64,000 nt of DNA from AE-B3B sp964543295 (GTDB taxonomy: Bacteria > Aerophobota > Aerophobia > Aerophobales > AE-B3A): NCBI GenBank assembly GCA_964543295.1, contig CAZIXA010000010.1:6431-70430 (forward strand). Direction: 5' to 3'. The position numbers and the translations under genes were made by a program. Positions 26,366 through 35,345 of the stretch are shown piece after piece. Position 1 is the stretch's first letter; every line of letters begins with the position of its first letter. The notes beneath the pieces were generated by a model that saw only the letters and a list, made by a program, of their open reading frames with translations, made no database searches and was not told the DNA's origin.

Positions 26366-27087
26366 ATAAAACCTCTGAGGTAATAAGGCTTCTGGTGAGG
26401 CAACTAGGGAAGAAATTTTCCACTAGTTTAGGAATTAATCTTACCCCTCTTGAAAGTCCGGAGATTTTTAAGTGGTTTTTAGCTTCCATTCTCTTTGGGG
26501 CAAGAATATCTGAGACGATCGTGGTGAATACTTACCGGGAGTTTGAGAAAGAGAAAATCTTGTCTTCCGAGGCTATTTTAAGAACCGGATGGGATGGATT
26601 AGTGGAAATACTGGATAGAGGCGGATATGTAAGATATGATTTCAAGACAGCCACCAAACTTCTAGAGGTCATGGGAAGTCTTAAGGATAAATATAGGGGA
26701 AATCTAAATGCCCTACATGAAGATTCTCTAGATTCAAGAGATCTGGAGAGAAGGATAAAAAATTTAGGCAAAGGAATCGGCGAGGTTACGGTGGGAATAT
26801 TTTTAAGAGAACTTCGAGGACTGTGGGAGAAGGCAAATCCTCCTTTGTCTCCTTTAGTGCTTACTGCGATGAGGAACTTAGCGCTGTTAGATAGAGAAAC
26901 TGTCAATCGGTCAGCCCTACCATCACTAAAGTTTTTGTGGGAGAGAAATTTCGTAAAAGGAAGGAATTTTGCTGATCTCGAGGTTGCCTTGCTTCGTCTG
27001 GGGAAGGACTGGTGCCGCCCAGGTAAATGTAAGGCATGCAGATTGAAGAAATATTGTCCGTCAACCAAAGAGAAAACTCTGAGGTAA
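26362..27087 (+). CDS. Endonuclease III-like HhH protein lacking catalytic Lys and Asp
   Basis: 241 aa. The helical scaffold, the hairpin (IKNLGKGIGEVTVGIF, 132-147) and a C-terminal four-cysteine [4Fe-4S] motif (Cys218, 223, 226, 232; spacing 4-2-5) are those of the HhH-GPD glycosylases. When the hairpin GIG is aligned to LPGVGRKTA of Nth, the catalytic lysine position is Val142, and the VDTH aspartate position falls in NPPLSP. Both catalytic residues are thus absent, so it is either a structural DNA-binding partner or uses other chemistry. It is translationally coupled to the radical-SAM/HhH gene (ATGA overlap) and ends 5 bases before mnmA. Confidence 0.7.
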   Translation: MNKTSEVIRLLVRQLGKKFSTSLGINLTPLESPEIFKWFLASILFGARISETIVVNTYREFEKEKILSSEAILRTGWDGLVEILDRGGYVRYDFKTATKLLEVMGSLKDKYRGNLNALHEDSLDSRDLERRIKNLGKGIGEVTVGIFLRELRGLWEKANPPLSPLVLTAMRNLALLDRETVNRSALPSLKFLWERNFVKGRNFADLEVALLRLGKDWCRPGKCKACRLKKYCPSTKEKTLR

Positions 27088-27092
27088 AAGCT

Positions 27093-28193
27093 ATGGTGAG
27101 AGAGAGAGTGGTTGTGGCTATGAGTGGAGGGGTAGATTCATCCACGGTCGCTAGTCTTCTTAAGAAAGAAGGCTACGAAGTGATTGGAATAACCATGCAG
27201 ATTTGGCCTTCAGATAAGATAGCCAGTGAGGCAGATAAATTGGGTGGTTGTTGTTCTTTGGTGGCGGTAGAGGATGCTCGCCGAGTGGCACAAAAGTTGG
27301 ACATCCCTTACTATGTAATGAATTTTCGTAAAGTTTTTGCGGAGAAGGTGATTGCCAATTTTTGTGAGGAATACAAAAAAGGCAGGACTCCTAATCCCTG
27401 CATTAGATGTAACCAATACATAAAGTTCACTGCCTTGCTGGAAATAGCAAAAAAGCTGGGGGCTCGCTTTATCGCTACTGGTCATTATGCCAGGATTGAG
27501 TTCGATAGAACTCGTAGAAGGCATCTTCTTAAGAAAGGTATTGATTCGAAAAAAGATCAATCCTATGTCTTATATGCAATGACTCAGTTTCAGCTAAAGC
27601 ATACTCTAATGCCTTTAGGAAGTCTGACTAAGGAAAAGGTAAGGAGGATGGCACGTGAATGGGCTTTGCCGGTGGCCGATAAGTCGGAAAGTCAAGAAAT
27701 CTGTTTCATTCCTGATGATGATTACGGAGAGTTTCTTAAGGAGTGCCTGCCGGGGACAACAAAGCCGGGGCCGATTCTGGATGGAGAAGGAAAAGTTCTC
27801 GGAGAACATCAAGGAATTCTATTTTATACTGTTGGACAGCGCAGAGGAATAGGTATGGCCATGGGTGAGCCTTTGTATGTTGTATCTATTGATAGAAAGA
27901 AAAACGCTATCGTAGTGGGTAAAGACAGCGATGTCTATGCCGATGAATTAGTCGCTACCGGGATAAATTACGTGGACAGGGAGAAATTAACTGAACCTAT
28001 AAGGGTGAAGGCAAAGATAAGATACGGTGCGAAAGAAGCGGAGGCAATAGTTGCTCCTTTAGATCGAGACGAGGTTCAGGTAAAATTTATAAAGCCCCAG
28101 AGGGCTATTACTCCTGGACAGGCAGTTGTATTTTATGATGGGGATGTACTGGTGGGTGGAGGAACCATAGCTAAAAGTGTGAGACGAAATTGA
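27093..28193 (+). CDS. mnmA: tRNA-specific 2-thiouridylase MnmA
   Basis: 366 aa from the ATG at 27093, with GAGGT 6 bases upstream; an upstream in-frame start at 27036 would overlap the previous gene by 50 bases. PP-loop SGGVDSS (11-17), catalytic Cys103 in NPCIRCN, second Cys204 in SQEICFIP, and GHYA. MnmA thiolates U34 of Lys, Glu and Gln tRNAs using a persulfide. The sequence is full length with a C-terminal beta-barrel. It follows the EndoIII-like gene by 5 bases and is probably co-transcribed. Confidence 0.97.
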   Translation: MVRERVVVAMSGGVDSSTVASLLKKEGYEVIGITMQIWPSDKIASEADKLGGCCSLVAVEDARRVAQKLDIPYYVMNFRKVFAEKVIANFCEEYKKGRTPNPCIRCNQYIKFTALLEIAKKLGARFIATGHYARIEFDRTRRRHLLKKGIDSKKDQSYVLYAMTQFQLKHTLMPLGSLTKEKVRRMAREWALPVADKSESQEICFIPDDDYGEFLKECLPGTTKPGPILDGEGKVLGEHQGILFYTVGQRRGIGMAMGEPLYVVSIDRKKNAIVVGKDSDVYADELVATGINYVDREKLTEPIRVKAKIRYGAKEAEAIVAPLDRDEVQVKFIKPQRAITPGQAVVFYDGDVLVGGGTIAKSVRRN

Positions 28194-28274
28194 TTAAAAA
28201 TTACCAATTTGCTATGATAAAGGAAAATCTACTCAAAAGCTGTAGTGATGATTGAGGTGAGGAGGTGATGAGAA

Positions 28275-28529
28275 GTGAAGGAGATAAAGATCGGTAAAGT
28301 CTCCAAATATTTTGTTCATCCAGAGGCGGCGGCTATCGAGCTTGAGGGAGGAGTAAAAGTGGGAGATACTATTCACATCAAGGGGCACACCACTGATTTT
28401 GAGCAGGAAATAGAATCTATGGAGATAGAGAATGAGCCAGTAAAAGAGGCAAAGCCGGGGGATTCCATTGGTATCAAAGTTAAGGAAAGGGTTAGGTCCC
28501 ATGATCTGGTTTATAAAGTGATTGAATAA
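28275..28529 (+). CDS. Small EF-Tu domain 2-like protein
   Basis: 84 aa from a GTG with GGAGGTGATG upstream. It reads as a single beta-barrel: IKIGKVSKYFVHPEAAAIEL, VKVGDTIHIKGHTTDFEQEI, ESMEIENEPVKEAKPGDSIG, IKVKERVRSHDLVYKV. The pattern is that of domain 2 of translational GTPases and of the stand-alone translation-elongation-factor-like proteins. There is no GTPase domain. It lies 20 bases before a helicase-nuclease gene and 81 after mnmA. Role unknown, possibly RNA or tRNA binding. Confidence 0.8.
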   Translation: MKEIKIGKVSKYFVHPEAAAIELEGGVKVGDTIHIKGHTTDFEQEIESMEIENEPVKEAKPGDSIGIKVKERVRSHDLVYKVIE

Positions 28530-28549
28530 AAGTTTGCTGGGAGTCTGGT

Positions 28550-31474
28550 ATGTCTGTGAATGACAAAATATTAGAAGGACTAAACCAGAAGCAGAGAGAA
28601 GCAGTCACTTATGGAGCGGGTCCCATTTTGATTGTGGCCGGAGCAGGAACGGGAAAAACTCAGGTAATCACCAGACGTATTGCCTGGCTTATTGCTATGA
28701 AAAGGGCAAAACCTGAGGAGATTCTGGCCCTTACCTTCACCGAAAAAGCTGCTGCTGAAATGGAGGAGAGGGTAGATATTCTAGTACCTTATGGATACAC
28801 TGGAGTCTGGATTGGTACTTTCCATGCCTTTGGCGATAGTGTCTTGAGAGAGAATGCTTTGCAGCTGGGTTTGGTGCCAGACTTACAGGTATTGACCAGA
28901 CCGCAGCAAATTATTTTCTTTCGGGAACATCTCTTCGAATTCCCTCTTTCCTATTATCGACCACTGGGTAATCCCACCAGATATATTGAAGCTATGGTTA
29001 CTCTCGTCAGTCGGGCAAAAGATGAGGATGTTACCCCCGAGGAGTATCTTGCTTATGCTGAGAGGCTGAAAGAGAAAGCAGAAGGGGGACCTGACGATCC
29101 AGAGCTTGAAGAAATTGCTACCCAACAGATGGAAATAGCTCGAACTTATAAAAAATATCAGGATTTACTTGCGCAACACGGAAAGATTGACTTTGGAGAT
29201 CAAATAACTCTTCCTCTCAAGCTTTTTCGAGCCCATCCGGCGGTGCTCCGTCAATATCAAGATCGCTTCCGCTACATCCTGGTAGATGAGTTTCAGGACA
29301 CCAATTATACCCAATTCCAGTTGGTCAAGCTCCTGGCCTCCCGAGATCAAAACATCACCGTGGTAGCGGATGATGACCAATCAATCTATAAATTTAGAGG
29401 AGCAGCTATAAGCAATATTTTGGGCTTTATGGATACCTATCCCGAAGCAAAACAAACGGTTTTAACTGAGAACTATCGCTCCACTCAGGTAATTTTAGAT
29501 GCTGCCTATCGTCTGATAGGCTATAATAATCCAGATCGCCTTGAATTTAAGAATAATATTGATAAGCATCTCAAAGCTCAGGTAAGGGAAGGACTGAGTA
29601 TAAAACATCTTCACTACGATACACTCTTTAGTGAGGCAGAAGCAGCGGCCAATTTAATTAAAAAAAAGGTAGAAAGAGAAGGTTATGACTATCGGGATTT
29701 TGCTATCTTGGTGCGGGCAAATAACGATGCGGATCCATTTTTAAGATCTTTAAATATGGCTGATATACCCTGGACTTTTTCTGGAAATGAGGGGCTTTAC
29801 TCGCGGGAAGAGATTCGTCTCCTCATTTCTTTCTTAAGAACCATTGCCAACCTCGATGACAGTGTTAGCCTTTATTATCTTGCCGCTTCTGAAATATATC
29901 AGCTTTTGGCTAGAGATCTTACCTTATGTATGAATTACGCCAGTCGCAGGAATCGCTCACTTTATCATGTCTTTTCTCGGGTTTCAGAAATTTCGGAGTT
30001 GGATGAGGAGATCTCGCCCGAGAGTAAGGCCACTATCTCAAGGATAATGAAGGATCTGGAGAAATATGCTCAATTAGCCATCAAACAGGGCACAGGAGAG
30101 ATTCTCTACAGTTTTATTATGGATGCCGGTTATCTTAAGCGTCTGACCTCTCTTTCCTCGCTCACTAACGAAGAGAAGGTTAAGAACATAGCCAGGTTCT
30201 TCGACATTATTCGTAGTGTTTCCAACGTAATTACTTATGATCGAATCCCCCAGTTTACCAGCTATCTTGATTTGCTCATTGAAGCTGGTGACAACCCTGC
30301 TGTAGCTGAAGCTGATACTGAGGCTGATGCGGTAAATGTTCTCACCATACATAAGGCAAAAGGATTGGAGTTTGCGGTGGTTATCATGGTCAGTCTTGTC
30401 TCCCAGCGATTTCCTTGTCATTATCGTCGGGAAAGTATATCTTTGCCCGATCCTCTGATTAAAGATATTCTTCCCAGTGGAGATTTTCACCTGCAGGAAG
30501 AGCGACGTCTTTTTTACGTGGGGATGACCCGAGCTAAAAAAGAGCTTTATTTTACCAGCGCCAAAGATTACGGAGGAAAACGACCAAGAAGGGTGAGCCA
30601 GTTTGTTCTGGAGGCTCTGGATCTATTCAAGATGGAGGTGAAAGCCCAAAAGTCCTCTGCTCTGGAAGTGATAGAGCGAAGTGCCCCTAAGCCGAGTATA
30701 GAACACGAACTATCTGAGGCAATCCCGGAAACAGACATGCTAACGGTGAGTTATTTCCATATAGACGATTATCTTACCTGCCCCTTAAAATATAAGTACG
30801 TTCATGTCCTTCGGGTGCCTATCCTGCCTCACCATGCTGTGGTCTACGGTAAAGCTCTTCATAATGCAGTTCAAGAATATTATCGCCGTAGGCTCACAGG
30901 AATTAAAATTACGGAGGAAGAGTTTCTGGCTGTTTTTGAGAATTCCTGGGGGAGCGAAGGATTCCTCACCCGGCAGCATGAAGAACAAAGGCTGGAAGTG
31001 GGGCGAAGAACGCTGCGGTCCTTCTATCAAATGGCTGAAGCAGAAAAACATTTGCCTATCTACGTGGAAAAAGAATTTAGTTTTTTACTCGAAAACAATA
31101 GAATCACCGGACGATGGGATCGTGTGGATATCCAGGATGGAGAAGTTTGCATCATAGATTTTAAATCCTCCGATATAAGGAAGAAAGAAAAGGCCGATAA
31201 AAGGACCAGAGAGAGTCTCCAGTTAGCCATCTACGCATTGGCCTATCAAAAAATCTATGGGAAGATACCGGATCGGGTGGAACTTTATTTTCTGGAATCG
31301 GGCCTGGTAGGGACGGCAAGTCTAACCGAGGATGATCTTGATCAGACAGTAGAAAAGATTGGTAAGGCAGCAGCAGGCATTCGTGCCAGAGTATACGAGG
31401 CTAAACCAGCTTATCAGGCTTGTAGATATTGTGCTTATGAGAAAGTGTGTCCGTATACTGCGGGCAAAAGATAA
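28550..31474 (+). CDS. UvrD/Rep-type helicase fused to an iron-sulfur RecB-like nuclease
   Basis: 974 aa. Residues 1-700 are an SF1A helicase: Walker A VAGAGTGKT at about 29-37, ILVDEFQDTN, DDDQSIYKFRGA, VLTIHKAKGLEF, LFYVGMTRAK. Residues about 735-974 are a PD-(D/E)XK nuclease: GKALHNAVQEYY, GRWDRVD, IIDFKSS, SLQLAIYALAY. One early cysteine (LTCPLKYKY) and three late ones (CRYCAYEKVC) should hold an AddB/Cas4-type [4Fe-4S] cluster. The architecture resembles a single-chain AddA/RecB-like DNA-end processing enzyme. No AddB partner is adjacent. Confidence 0.92.
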   Translation: MSVNDKILEGLNQKQREAVTYGAGPILIVAGAGTGKTQVITRRIAWLIAMKRAKPEEILALTFTEKAAAEMEERVDILVPYGYTGVWIGTFHAFGDSVLRENALQLGLVPDLQVLTRPQQIIFFREHLFEFPLSYYRPLGNPTRYIEAMVTLVSRAKDEDVTPEEYLAYAERLKEKAEGGPDDPELEEIATQQMEIARTYKKYQDLLAQHGKIDFGDQITLPLKLFRAHPAVLRQYQDRFRYILVDEFQDTNYTQFQLVKLLASRDQNITVVADDDQSIYKFRGAAISNILGFMDTYPEAKQTVLTENYRSTQVILDAAYRLIGYNNPDRLEFKNNIDKHLKAQVREGLSIKHLHYDTLFSEAEAAANLIKKKVEREGYDYRDFAILVRANNDADPFLRSLNMADIPWTFSGNEGLYSREEIRLLISFLRTIANLDDSVSLYYLAASEIYQLLARDLTLCMNYASRRNRSLYHVFSRVSEISELDEEISPESKATISRIMKDLEKYAQLAIKQGTGEILYSFIMDAGYLKRLTSLSSLTNEEKVKNIARFFDIIRSVSNVITYDRIPQFTSYLDLLIEAGDNPAVAEADTEADAVNVLTIHKAKGLEFAVVIMVSLVSQRFPCHYRRESISLPDPLIKDILPSGDFHLQEERRLFYVGMTRAKKELYFTSAKDYGGKRPRRVSQFVLEALDLFKMEVKAQKSSALEVIERSAPKPSIEHELSEAIPETDMLTVSYFHIDDYLTCPLKYKYVHVLRVPILPHHAVVYGKALHNAVQEYYRRRLTGIKITEEEFLAVFENSWGSEGFLTRQHEEQRLEVGRRTLRSFYQMAEAEKHLPIYVEKEFSFLLENNRITGRWDRVDIQDGEVCIIDFKSSDIRKKEKADKRTRESLQLAIYALAYQKIYGKIPDRVELYFLESGLVGTASLTEDDLDQTVEKIGKAAAGIRARVYEAKPAYQACRYCAYEKVCPYTAGKR

Positions 31475-31488
31475 GCAAAGAAGTTGAT

Positions 31489-31580
31489 CGCTGATGGCTC
31501 ATGGCTGATAGTTAAAGAGAGTGAGGAATTATTAATATTTAGAGGCTATGAGCCATGAACTATGATCTATGAGCTAAAAT
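31489..31580. repeat. Degenerate short tandem repeats (GATGGCTCATGGCTGATAG / TATGAGCCATGA types)
   Basis: Alternating short units of CTGATGG, CTCATGG, CTGATAG and ATGAGCCATGAACTATGATC fill about 90 bp after the helicase-nuclease gene. A related stretch (CAGCCATCAGTAAATTGCTG then AAAGCTGATAACTGAATACT) lies at 39960-40000. Confidence 0.5.
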
Positions 31581-31617
31581 GAAGTCCCGAGATATTCTTG
31601 AAGTATAGAAATTTCTA

Positions 31618-31681
31618 CTAATTTCTCTGAATTGTTATCAAGTAAACCTCGGCAGGCGAGATATCAGAAAAAAGAGGGGAG
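31618..31681. repeat. Dispersed repeat, copy A
   Basis: CTAATTTCTCTGAATTGTTA then TCAAGTAAACCTCGG ... GAAAAAAGAGGGGAG. Same family as 25093-25155 and 63959-64000. Like copy B it lies shortly before a plus-strand gene start. Confidence 0.65.
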
Positions 31682-31683
31682 CA

Positions 31684-31729
31684 GGCTCGACTTGCTCGAG
31701 CCGTCGAGGGGGGATATTTCCCCCCTCGA
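31684..31729. repeat. Two adjacent perfect hairpins
   Basis: GGCTCGA-CTTGC-TCGAGCC (31684-31702) is followed by TCGAGGGGGG-ATATTT-CCCCCCTCGA (31704-31729). There is no T-run after it. The right half of the second hairpin recurs at 60796-60817 (GATTTCCCCCCTCGAGTATT), so it is part of a dispersed element. Confidence 0.6.
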
Positions 31730-31754
31730 GTATCTTGAATAAAGGGAGAGAAGA

Positions 31755-32850
31755 ATGGAGTGGGCTATAACATTAATTTTTGTTTTGCTGGCAGTTTTGG
31801 GGGTACTTACTCTATGGAACATTACAAATACCAGGAAAACCAGAAAAGATGATCAGACACTTCTCATGCTAAATCAGCAGTTAAACCAGGTCTCCCATCA
31901 GGTGACCAATCAATTGAACACAGTTATGGCTCAGGTAAATGAGCGATTAAAGGAAAATGTGCAGATGCTCAGGGATTGCGAATGAGAATATCGGGGAAAA
32001 GCTTGATAAAACTGTTAGTACGGTTAGCGCGGTACAGAATAGTCTAGGAAGATTGAATGAGGCAAATAAGCGGATTTACGAGGTAGGCAAGGATATATCT
32101 GGCCTCCAGGAGCTTTTACGCGCGCCAACCTTTAGAGGAGAGATGGGAGAGTTTTTATTGGGTGATCTCTTAGGACAAATTCTTCCTCGAGAACATTTCA
32201 CTCTTCAGTATCAATTTAAAAGTGGGGAGGTGGTAGACGCAGTTATCCATCTTGGTTCTTATTTGGTTCCCGTGGACTCCAAGTTTCCCTTAGAGAATTT
32301 TAAAAAGATGGTTGAAAGCAGTGAGGAAAAAGAAAAAAGGGTAAATCGAAAAAAGTTTATATCTGATGTTAAGAGGAGAATCGATGATATTGCAGAAAAA
32401 TATATTCTTCCGGATGAGGGTACATTTGAATTTGCTCTGATGTACATTCCAGCTGAGAACGTTTATTACGAGAGCATCATCAAGGACGAATCCTGGGGTG
32501 AAAAGATGAGTGTTTGTACTTACGCTCTTTCCAAAAAAGTTATTCCTACCTCACCCAATAGTTTCTACGCTTACTTAATGGTAATATTACTGGGTCTAAA
32601 GGGTTTAAAGATCGAAAAGAATGTGCGAGAGATAATTGCCAATCTAGGGCGACTCCATGGTGATTTGGTAAAATTCCAAAATGATTTTGAGATCGTGGGC
32701 AAACACATCTACAGTACTAAGAATAAATATGAGGAGGCTGAGAGAAAGTTAGGGAGACTCAGCGACAAACTGTTAAGCGTTGGAGAGGTAAAATCTTCTG
32801 ATGAACTAGAAGAAAGTAGTGGCTCAGATACTCATCCGGTAAAGGAGTAA
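31755..32850 (+). pseudogene. rmuC: DNA recombination protein RmuC, frameshifted
   Basis: Two overlapping frames together make one RmuC. The first (31755-31982) gives an N-terminal membrane anchor (MEWAITLIFVLLAVLGVLTL) and a coiled coil ending in NERLKENVQMLRD. The second, offset by +1, is open from 31957 to 32850 and continues NENIGEKLDKTVSTVSAVQ and then the RmuC nuclease-like core (EVGKDISGLQELLRAPTFRG, PVDSKFPLENF, YIPAENVYYESI). The shift lies between 31957 and 31984. Full length would be about 365 aa, normal for the family. Cause: mutation, consensus error, or less likely programmed frameshifting near CTCAGGG. Confidence 0.85.
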
Positions 32851-32873
32851 TTTACTTGTTTTAGAGAAAGGAT

Positions 32874-33581
32874 ATGGATATGTCGGCAAAGGATAGATTA
32901 ATTCTGGCCTTGGATGTGGATGCTCAAAAAGAGGCTGAGGCTTTATTAGAAAAGCTAAGCGAGTTCGTGGGGGTGTTTAAAGTAGGGCCTCGCTTATTTA
33001 CTCGCTGTGGCCCAAAAATTATAAATCTTATTAAGGAAAAGAATAGCAGGGTTTTTTATGATGCTAAGTTTTATGATATTCCCTCTGTGGTAAAGAAAGC
33101 TGCTCAAGCCTCGGCCGAGATGGGAGTAGATATGCTTACTCTCCATACCCTCGGAGGTTCCGAGATGATGGAGGCCGCAGTGGAAGGGATAAGAAGCCAA
33201 AACAGTCAAGTTGACGTACTGGGGGTTACTCTCCTTACTTCCTTAAATTCCCGAATCTTGAAAGAGGAGCTGGGAATCGAAAGGAACTTAACCGAAGAGA
33301 TTATTCACTTGGCTGGTCTTGCCAGGAAGGCTGGGTTAGACGGAGTGATTACCTCCGCCTGGGAACTTGAGGAACTCAGGAGGAATTTTGGGTCAGATTT
33401 TATTCTGGTAGTTCCTGGAATAAGACCCCTAAAAAGTGCAAAGTTTGAACAGAGAAGAGTTTCCACTCCTAAAGAAGCTATAGAAAAAGGAGCTGATTTT
33501 CTGGTGGTGGGACGTCCGATCCTCAACTCTAATGATCCAGTGGGGATAATCAAAAGGATTCTAAGAGAAATGAACCACTAG
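32874..33581 (+). CDS. pyrF: Orotidine 5'-phosphate decarboxylase
   Basis: 235 aa of the short, bacterial-type PyrF. Catalytic Asp-Lys array DAKFYDIP, substrate lysine near VFKVGPRLFT, and phosphate loop VVPGIRP and VVGRPI. It converts OMP to UMP, the last step of pyrimidine synthesis. A second ATG lies two codons in (32880) and could be the start. No other pyrimidine gene is adjacent. It ends 3 bases before the transporter gene. Confidence 0.96.
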   Translation: MDMSAKDRLILALDVDAQKEAEALLEKLSEFVGVFKVGPRLFTRCGPKIINLIKEKNSRVFYDAKFYDIPSVVKKAAQASAEMGVDMLTLHTLGGSEMMEAAVEGIRSQNSQVDVLGVTLLTSLNSRILKEELGIERNLTEEIIHLAGLARKAGLDGVITSAWELEELRRNFGSDFILVVPGIRPLKSAKFEQRRVSTPKEAIEKGADFLVVGRPILNSNDPVGIIKRILREMNH

Positions 33582-33584
33582 TCA

Positions 33585-34664
33585 ATGAGATTATCCAAAG
33601 TTTTAAAAGCTTTAGTCTTAATAGGGGCGGTGTACGGTTTTCTTTTGAGTATAAATCTTCTCGGTAGTGGTTTGAAATTATGGGGTAGGGGATTTACCAC
33701 TCAGTTGATCAGTACAACCTCAAATCCTTTTGTGGGACTTTTCATCGGTATTCTTACCACTTCTCTTGTCCAGAGTTCTTCCTGTACCACCTCCATTGTC
33801 GTGGCGTTTGTGGGCACGGGAGTCCTCAGCATATCCAATGCCATTCCTATTATTATGGGGGCAAATATTGGAACTACAGTAACCAACACCTTGGTCTCCC
33901 TGAGTCACATTACCAGAAGAGGGGAGTTTGGGCGAGCTTTTTCTGCTGCAGTTGTGCATGATTTCTTTAACATCCTTTCTGTCCTGGTTTTTTTCCCTCT
34001 GGAGATTTATTTTCACATTATAGAGAAGACCTCCTATTTTTTGGCCGGGACATTTAAGGGTATAGGAGGACTAAAAATTACTAGTCCTTTGAAGATTATC
34101 CTTGACCCTGCCTCTCGCTCAATAGAAAGCCTGCTTACCTACAAGCCTTTTATAATTGTTCCTTTTTCCTTGGTCTTTCTTTTTATCTCATTAACTGCTC
34201 TGGTAGTTATGAGTCGATCCTTGATGAGTGGGAAAGCCGAGCTCTTTTTGGATAAGTATTTATTTGGAACTTCCCGGAACAGTTTCTTCTTAGGGCTGTT
34301 ACTCACAGCCATAATTCAATCCAGTTCTGTTACTACTTCTCTGGTAGTTCCCTTGGTGGGGGCGAGTCTGTTATCCCTGAGAAAGATTTATCCTTACGTC
34401 TTGGGGGCAAATATAGGAACAGTAGTCACAGCTATTCTGGCTGCCTGGGTAACTGGGTCCTTTGTAGGGATTCAAACAGCATTTGCTCATTTCAGCTTCA
34501 ATATTCTTGGCATTTTAGTGTGGTATCCTTTGAGAAGAGTTCCTCTGAGACTTGCAGAAGGCTTTAGTTCTCTGGTTGAGGGAAAAAGGATGGTTGCTTT
34601 TGTTTACATGATTTTAGGCTTTTTTGTAGTACCTCTGTTTTTAATCATTCTTACTAGGAGGTGA
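33585..34664 (+). CDS. Na/Pi-cotransporter family protein (NptA/PF02690)
   Basis: 359 aa, eight or nine predicted membrane helices. The two inverted repeats of the Na/Pi cotransporter II family are clear: TSLVQSSSCTTSIVVAFVG with IMGANIGTTVTN, and AIIQSSSVTTSLVVPLVG with VLGANIGTVVTA. QSSS motifs bind phosphate and sodium. Bacterial members often carry a C-terminal PhoU domain; here it is supplied by the next gene, 3 bases after the stop. Either phosphate import or export is possible. Confidence 0.93.
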   Translation: MRLSKVLKALVLIGAVYGFLLSINLLGSGLKLWGRGFTTQLISTTSNPFVGLFIGILTTSLVQSSSCTTSIVVAFVGTGVLSISNAIPIIMGANIGTTVTNTLVSLSHITRRGEFGRAFSAAVVHDFFNILSVLVFFPLEIYFHIIEKTSYFLAGTFKGIGGLKITSPLKIILDPASRSIESLLTYKPFIIVPFSLVFLFISLTALVVMSRSLMSGKAELFLDKYLFGTSRNSFFLGLLLTAIIQSSSVTTSLVVPLVGASLLSLRKIYPYVLGANIGTVVTAILAAWVTGSFVGIQTAFAHFSFNILGILVWYPLRRVPLRLAEGFSSLVEGKRMVAFVYMILGFFVVPLFLIILTRR

Positions 34665-34667
34665 GAC

Positions 34668-35327
34668 ATGTTTAGAGAATTTTTCCAGATTTGGAAAAAA
34701 ACCGGCCTATTAAGTGAAGCAGTTAAAGAAGTGGAAGAAATGTTACTTGTTGCTAAGAATATGTTTGACTTTTCGCTTCGAGTCCTAATGGATAAGGAAA
34801 AGGAGAAGAAAGATATATACCAGATTGACCAGCAGCTCAATAAGCTTCAAATTAATGTTCGCAGAAAAATCTTAGAACATCTTTCCCTGAGCCCTCAACA
34901 AGATGTCACCTCTTGCTTAATCTTGATTACTATTGTAATTGATGTAGAAAGAATTGGGGATTATTCTAAAAACTTAATTGAGCTCTCTCATAAATATCCT
35001 CGTCGCTTAGAGGGAAAATATATTGAGAGAATAAGAGGAATTGAAAAAGAGATAGCTGAACTATTCGATGAAACAGTAAATGCCTTTAAAAATGCGGATA
35101 TTCAGCTCGGCAAGAATGTTATGGAAAGGCATGCCCGGCTAGCTCTCTTGTGCGAGAAGATTGTGGAAGACCTGGTTGAGGATGCAAGAATTTCCACTAA
35201 AATGGGCATTGTGTGTGCACTTCTTGCCCGATACTTAAAACGAGTGAGTGCTCACCTCAAAAACATTGCCTCCAGTGTCGTCAATCCCTTCCACAGATTG
35301 GGGTATAAGCCAAAAAATTGGGGATAG
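34668..35327 (+). CDS. PhoU-domain protein partner of the Na/Pi cotransporter
   Basis: 219 aa, all helical. Two PhoU-like three-helix bundles with the metal-binding acidic patches (for example VIDVERIGDYSKNLIEL, ERHARLALLCEKIVEDL). Its place directly after the transporter with a 3-base gap shows it is the regulatory domain that is fused in other NptA-type transporters. It is not likely to be the Pst-system PhoU, since no pst genes are here. Confidence 0.88.
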   Translation: MFREFFQIWKKTGLLSEAVKEVEEMLLVAKNMFDFSLRVLMDKEKEKKDIYQIDQQLNKLQINVRRKILEHLSLSPQQDVTSCLILITIVIDVERIGDYSKNLIELSHKYPRRLEGKYIERIRGIEKEIAELFDETVNAFKNADIQLGKNVMERHARLALLCEKIVEDLVEDARISTKMGIVCALLARYLKRVSAHLKNIASSVVNPFHRLGYKPKNWG

Positions 35328-35345
35328 AATGTGAATTATGGTTTT

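Noticed and set aside
26532..27068. 178-codon minus-strand open frame
   Set aside because: Lies entirely antisense to the EndoIII-like gene; serine-rich composition is typical of antisense shadows.
31684..31729. Hairpins as a rho-independent terminator of the helicase-nuclease gene
   Set aside because: No T-run on either strand and the sequence recurs as part of a dispersed element.
31957..31984. Programmed +1 frameshift in rmuC at CTCAGGG (reminiscent of CTTAGGC in Ty1)
   Set aside because: No known bacterial RmuC uses frameshifting and no stimulatory structure is evident; mutation or consensus error is simpler.
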